In this document: positions 61,046 through 64,000 of the stretch, piece by piece
Position numbering within the stretch: the first letter of the stretch is position 1
Layout: every line of letters starts with the position of its first letter
Source of the DNA: Nitrospirota bacterium
Lineage (GTDB): Bacteria > Nitrospirota > Nitrospiria > Nitrospirales > Nitrospiraceae
NCBI GenBank assembly: GCA_002737345.1
Contig: NSIK01000018.1
Coordinates: forward strand, 66,417 to 130,416
Direction of reading: 5' to 3'
Length of the DNA: 64,000 bases
The notes under the pieces: model-generated
Told to the model about the DNA's origin: nothing
Database searches by the model: none
The model's input: the letters and a program-made list of their open reading frames with translations, nothing else
Program-made: the position numbers and the translations under genes

Positions 61046-61789
61046 ATGAACTCCCTCTCGCAGACTCTACATACCATCTCCTACATGGGGCTCCCGCTCC
61101 TCTTCGCGATGGTGCTCCATGAATATGCCCATGGCTGGGTCGCCTACCGTTGCGGCGACTCGACCGCGAAACTCCAGGGCCGCCTGACCATGAACCCCCT
61201 GGCGCATATCGATCCCTTCGGGACCATTATCCTGCCGCTGCTCTGCCTGGCGATGCCGGGCGGATTCTTTCTCGGCTGGGCCAAGCCGGTCCCGATCGAC
61301 CCGCGCGCCCTGCATCAACCCCGTCGCGACATGGCGCTCGTCGCAGCAGCGGGGCCTGCCATGAACCTCGCATTGGCCATCGGCAGCGCCCTCCTGTTCA
61401 CGCTCCTCCTGTCAATCGAACCGGCGGCCGGGAGCTACTGGCGCGGATCGACGGACAGCGCCATCCCTGACACCTGGAGCACGAGGTTCCTGCTGCCGAT
61501 CGCCATGATGGCCGTCTACTCCGTCTTGATTAACGTGCTCTTGATGCTGTTCAATCTGCTCCCGCTTCCCCCGCTGGACGGAGGCAGGATTCTCATGAGC
61601 CTGCTCCCCCCCGCCGCGGCCCAGGTGCTTATGCGCGTAGAGCCGTACGGCATGTTCGTCCTGATGGGGCTGATCATCTTCGATCCACAGATCCACATCG
61701 TCCATACGGTTACCAGCACCTTGACCCATAGTCTGTCCAATACAATTCTCTCCACCGCCATCGGTCTCGGAACAGGAAACACACCATGA
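61046..61789 (+). CDS. Site-2 protease family membrane metalloprotease
   Basis: 247 residues, six hydrophobic segments. HEYAHG (25-30) supplies the zinc motif HExxH. A second metal ligand lies in PLPPLDGGRIL, the LDG motif of the M50 family. GFFLGWAKPVPIDP and AGPAMNLALAI are typical of this compact S2P group. It may cut membrane-bound regulators or act on a small substrate. It overlaps the trpS start by 4 bases. Confidence 0.9.
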   Translation: MNSLSQTLHTISYMGLPLLFAMVLHEYAHGWVAYRCGDSTAKLQGRLTMNPLAHIDPFGTIILPLLCLAMPGGFFLGWAKPVPIDPRALHQPRRDMALVAAAGPAMNLALAIGSALLFTLLLSIEPAAGSYWRGSTDSAIPDTWSTRFLLPIAMMAVYSVLINVLLMLFNLLPLPPLDGGRILMSLLPPAAAQVLMRVEPYGMFVLMGLIIFDPQIHIVHTVTSTLTHSLSNTILSTAIGLGTGNTP

Positions 61790-62775
61790 CCACATCCAGA
61801 AAACGAGTCCTCAGCGGCATGCAGCCGAGCGGGCTGCTCCATCTCGGCAACTATCTCGGCGCGTTGGAGAATTGGAAAGGCCTGCAGAGCGAGTACGAAT
61901 GTTATTTCTTCGTCGCGGATTGGCACGCGCTCTCGTCGAACTACGCCGACACCAGCCGCATCCGCGAGTTTGTCCACGAGCTCTTGATCGACTGGCTGGC
62001 TGCCGGCATTGACCCGGCAAAGGCCACGATATTCGTCCAGTCTCGCATCCAGGAACATGCCGTCCTGCATCTCCTGCTCTCGATGATGACGCCGGTCTCC
62101 TGGCTGGAGCGGAATCCGACCTACAAAGAGAAGCAGGAAGAGATTAAAGACCGTGACATGACCACGTACGGATTTCTGGGCTACCCAGTCCTCCAGGCCG
62201 CGGACATCCTGCTCTACAAGCCTGATTTCGTGCCGGTGGGCAAAGATCAGTTGCCGCACCTGGAACTCACCAGAGAGCTGGCCCGCCGGTTCAACAGCCT
62301 CTACAAGCCGGTGTTCCCCGAACCGGCCGAACAACTCACCAAGTTTCCGAAAGTGCTCGGCACGGATGGGCGAAAGATGAGTAAGAGCTACAGCAATACG
62401 ATCAACCTATCGGACGCTGAACCGGTCGTCCGCCAGAAGCTCAAAACGATGGTCACAGACCCGGCCAGAGTCCGGCGCCATGACCCGGGCAATCCGGACC
62501 TTTGCCCGGTCTACGATTTCCATAAAATCTTTTCCTCGCCGATGGTGCAGGAGCAGATCAATACGGAATGCCGGAGCGCCGCCATCGGCTGTATCGACTG
62601 CAAAAAGCTGGTCGCGGACCGGATCGTCGACCGGATGACGCCGATGTGGGACGCGCGCGCGATCCTGAGCAAAGATCCGGCCTATTTGCAGGACATCGTG
62701 CAAGAAGGCAGCCGCAAGGCAGGCGAAGTCGCCAAAGCGACGCTTCATGACGTGAGGGAAGCGATGAAGATCTAG
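61786..62775 (+). CDS. trpS: Tryptophanyl-tRNA synthetase
   Basis: 329 residues. The class I signatures are PSGLLHLGNYLGAL (about 14-27, HIGH-type) and GRKMSKSYSN (KMSKS). DQLPHLELTRELARRFN and the C-terminal helices are in place. Charges tRNA-Trp. Length is normal for bacterial TrpS. Confidence 0.97.
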   Translation: MTTSRKRVLSGMQPSGLLHLGNYLGALENWKGLQSEYECYFFVADWHALSSNYADTSRIREFVHELLIDWLAAGIDPAKATIFVQSRIQEHAVLHLLLSMMTPVSWLERNPTYKEKQEEIKDRDMTTYGFLGYPVLQAADILLYKPDFVPVGKDQLPHLELTRELARRFNSLYKPVFPEPAEQLTKFPKVLGTDGRKMSKSYSNTINLSDAEPVVRQKLKTMVTDPARVRRHDPGNPDLCPVYDFHKIFSSPMVQEQINTECRSAAIGCIDCKKLVADRIVDRMTPMWDARAILSKDPAYLQDIVQEGSRKAGEVAKATLHDVREAMKI

Positions 62776-62796
62776 CAGGATGCTGAAACAGTCCGC
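62776..62796. repeat. Fragment of dispersed repeat family 1
   Basis: CAGGATGCTGAAACAGTCCGC starts at the base after the trpS stop. It matches the left end of the copy at 28939 but lacks the rest of the element. Confidence 0.6.
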
Positions 62797-62827
62797 TGAC
62801 GCCGGTTAGGCCGTAAAGGAACAGACG

Positions 62828-63124
62828 ATGAGAAGAATGGCGCTAATCGGGATTATATTGGGAGTGAGTTGGGGCACAGCCTGGGCTGGCGATCCCCCTT
62901 GCGATAAATATCCCCCGGCCAAACAGACCAAATGCGCCGCAGTCTGGAAAGAACTGAACCAGGAAGACGGCCCCTCGATCTCACAGTTCGGGCTGGCCCA
63001 ACTGAAACGGAGAGAAGAAGGCAAAATCAACGCAGAGCAACATCTCTCCGAGAACATGACCTTCATTAAACAGTCCACCCAGAAACGCCTCGAACGACTC
63101 CGCGCCAGGATGGAAAAAGAATAG
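62828..63124 (+). CDS. Small secreted protein of unknown function
   Basis: 98 residues. A signal peptide (MALIGIILGVSWGTAWAGD) is followed by a short cysteine pair (PPCDKYPPAKQTKC) and a highly charged helical tail (KRLERLRARMEKE). It is encoded between trpS and a repeat and does not resemble a family I know. Convergent with the MBL-fold gene. Confidence 0.72.
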   Translation: MRRMALIGIILGVSWGTAWAGDPPCDKYPPAKQTKCAAVWKELNQEDGPSISQFGLAQLKRREEGKINAEQHLSENMTFIKQSTQKRLERLRARMEKE

Positions 63125-63187
63125 CGCCCACAAGTCTCCCGCCTTCGGCGAACCGCAGATGCAGCCCAGCAATAGATACCCGCCCTT

Positions 63188-63310
63188 AGAACGCTCAAAA
63201 AGACTGTCCAGCGAGACCCCAGGCGAGTCGAAACCGGAGGCATAGCCCCTGGGTACGTTGAGGATTTCGATGAGCCGAGAACGAAGCTGGCAGGTTTTTT
63301 TGAGCGTTCT
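63188..63310. repeat. Dispersed repeat family 1, complete copy with inverted ends
   Basis: 123 bases between convergent genes. AGAACGCTCAAAAAGACTG at the left is the near-complement of GGTTTTTTTGAGCGTTCT at the right. The core GTCCAGCGAGACC..GAAACCGGAGGC..GTTGAGGATTTCGATGAG.CGAGAACGAAGCTGG is shared with the copies at 16049 and, inverted, 28939. It ends one base before the stop codon of the MBL-fold gene. Confidence 0.82.
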
Positions 63311-63311
63311 G

Positions 63312-63953
63312 CTAGAGACGGACAAACTGATTCGTCTCTTTCTCTATCCCAATTTCCGTCTCCGGCCCATGCCCAGTCACGACGATCGTGGCATCGTCCA
63401 GACTGTAGAGCCGCTCGCGAATGGATTGTTCGATCGTATCGAAGTCTCCGCCCCAGAGATCGGTGCGCCCGATGCTGCCGCGAAAGAGCGTGTCGCCGGC
63501 TAAGACCAATTTGTCGCTGGGGAAATGAAAGCTCATCGACCCTCGCGTATGACCTGGCGTATGGAGCGCGACCACTGAGACTTGCCCGATCAGCAGCTTC
63601 TCCTCATCCTTCAACCAATAGTCCGGCAGCGGCACCGGGACATAGGCCACGCCGAAAAGCTCACATTGCACCTCCAGCATCTTCCAGAGATCCAGGTCGT
63701 CGTGATGCAGACAGAGGGTCGCCCCTGTCGCCTTCTTCATGTCGCCCGATGCCAGGAAATGATCGAGGTGGGCGTGGGTATGGAGGATATGGGTGACCGT
63801 CAGCCCGAGCTGCTGGACTTCGCGCAAAATTCGCTCCGGCGCGCCGCCCGGATCGACCACGATCGCCTGCTTCGTCACAGGGTCGCCGATGATCGAGCAA
63901 TTGCAGCCGAGAGGCGGAACGGAAAATGTTTTGCGAATCATCCTCGGCGTCAT
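63312..63953 (-). CDS. MBL-fold hydrolase (glyoxalase II-like)
   Basis: 213 residues from the ATG at 63953; ATG at 63941 and GTG at 63959 are in-frame alternatives. The zinc motif THAHLDHF (about 57-64) is followed by HTPGHTRGSMSF, LAGDTLFRGSIGRTDLWGG and a VVTGHGPETEIG end. These motifs place it in the glyoxalase II/ETHE1-like branch that cleaves thioesters or related bonds. The substrate is not predictable. The gene ends in contact with a dispersed repeat. Confidence 0.87.
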   Translation of the reverse strand: MTPRMIRKTFSVPPLGCNCSIIGDPVTKQAIVVDPGGAPERILREVQQLGLTVTHILHTHAHLDHFLASGDMKKATGATLCLHHDDLDLWKMLEVQCELFGVAYVPVPLPDYWLKDEEKLLIGQVSVVALHTPGHTRGSMSFHFPSDKLVLAGDTLFRGSIGRTDLWGGDFDTIEQSIRERLYSLDDATIVVTGHGPETEIGIEKETNQFVRL

Positions 63954-64000
63954 GCCCACATGCTAGAGCTCTGCCCCTCACAGCGCAAGGAGCAGAGCCT

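Noticed and set aside
60076-61077. Minus-strand frame of 333 codons opposite the LpoA-like gene
   Set aside because: No ribosome site or recognisable domain; the plus strand has a complete binding-protein fold.

Overview
The window looks like a chromosomal segment of a Nitrospirota bacterium, most likely genus Nitrospira or a close relative. The main reasons are two large cytochrome bd-like oxidase genes of the diverged type known from that phylum, set among c-type cytochromes, together with several small conserved neighbours. The assignment is inference from gene content and was not tested by a search. There is no rRNA, CRISPR array, transposase or prophage. Most genes lie on the minus strand.

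Region 1 (1-12.9 kb, minus) is respiratory. It has two blocks. The left block runs from a consensus promoter at 4421-4449 through two 40-residue membrane proteins, a bd-like oxidase, a membrane-anchored diheme cytochrome c and a membrane protein cut by the window edge. The right block (12.9-4.5 kb) carries an O-methyltransferase, a DUF420 membrane protein, a tandem PCP_red-domain protein, a polytopic membrane protein, a second bd-like oxidase, a DUF3047 protein, a glycine-rich membrane protein and two FGE-fold proteins without the catalytic cysteines.

Region 2 (13-24.4 kb) holds a secreted protein, a HEAT-repeat protein and a beta-rich secreted protein. It also holds a 1614-residue multicopper oxidase with its own terminator and a dyad-containing promoter region, a KimA-like potassium transporter and an exported Ig-like protein. 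Region 3 (24.4-28.7 kb) has an orphan HExxH putative peptide hydroxylase, an RqcH/NFACT protein, a 2OG-Fe(II) oxygenase and an RRM protein.

Region 4 (29-36.8 kb, minus) is a maturation and export run: HtrA protease, TatC, Mrp/NBP35 ATPase, MoeA, MobB, a hexaheme cytochrome c and an ABC-2 transporter. It suits an organism that builds and exports molybdoenzymes and cytochromes. Region 5 (37-44.7 kb) has a lipoprotein, a GT2 glycosyltransferase, a GT-C-like membrane protein coupled to a NodU-type carbamoyltransferase, a caspase-fold lipoprotein lacking both catalytic residues, and a small cytochrome c with clear promoter and terminator.

Region 6 (45-57.6 kb, minus) is a long tightly packed run: tolQ-tolR-tolA-tolB-pal, two CpoB/YbgF-like TPR proteins, mutL, miaA, mtnP, a PfkB kinase, a small TPR protein and a RodZ-like protein. 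It is preceded by tRNA-Asp, tRNA-Val and a XerC/D recombinase. Region 7 (59-64 kb) has an LpoA/LivK-like binding protein, a site-2 protease, trpS, a small secreted protein and an MBL-fold hydrolase.

Two families of short elements with inverted ends sit at gene ends. One has two nearly complete copies, one eroded copy and one fragment; the other has one copy. The strongest leads are the two tiny proteins of the oxidase operon, the giant multicopper oxidase, the orphan HExxH enzyme, the pseudo-caspase and the repeat families.
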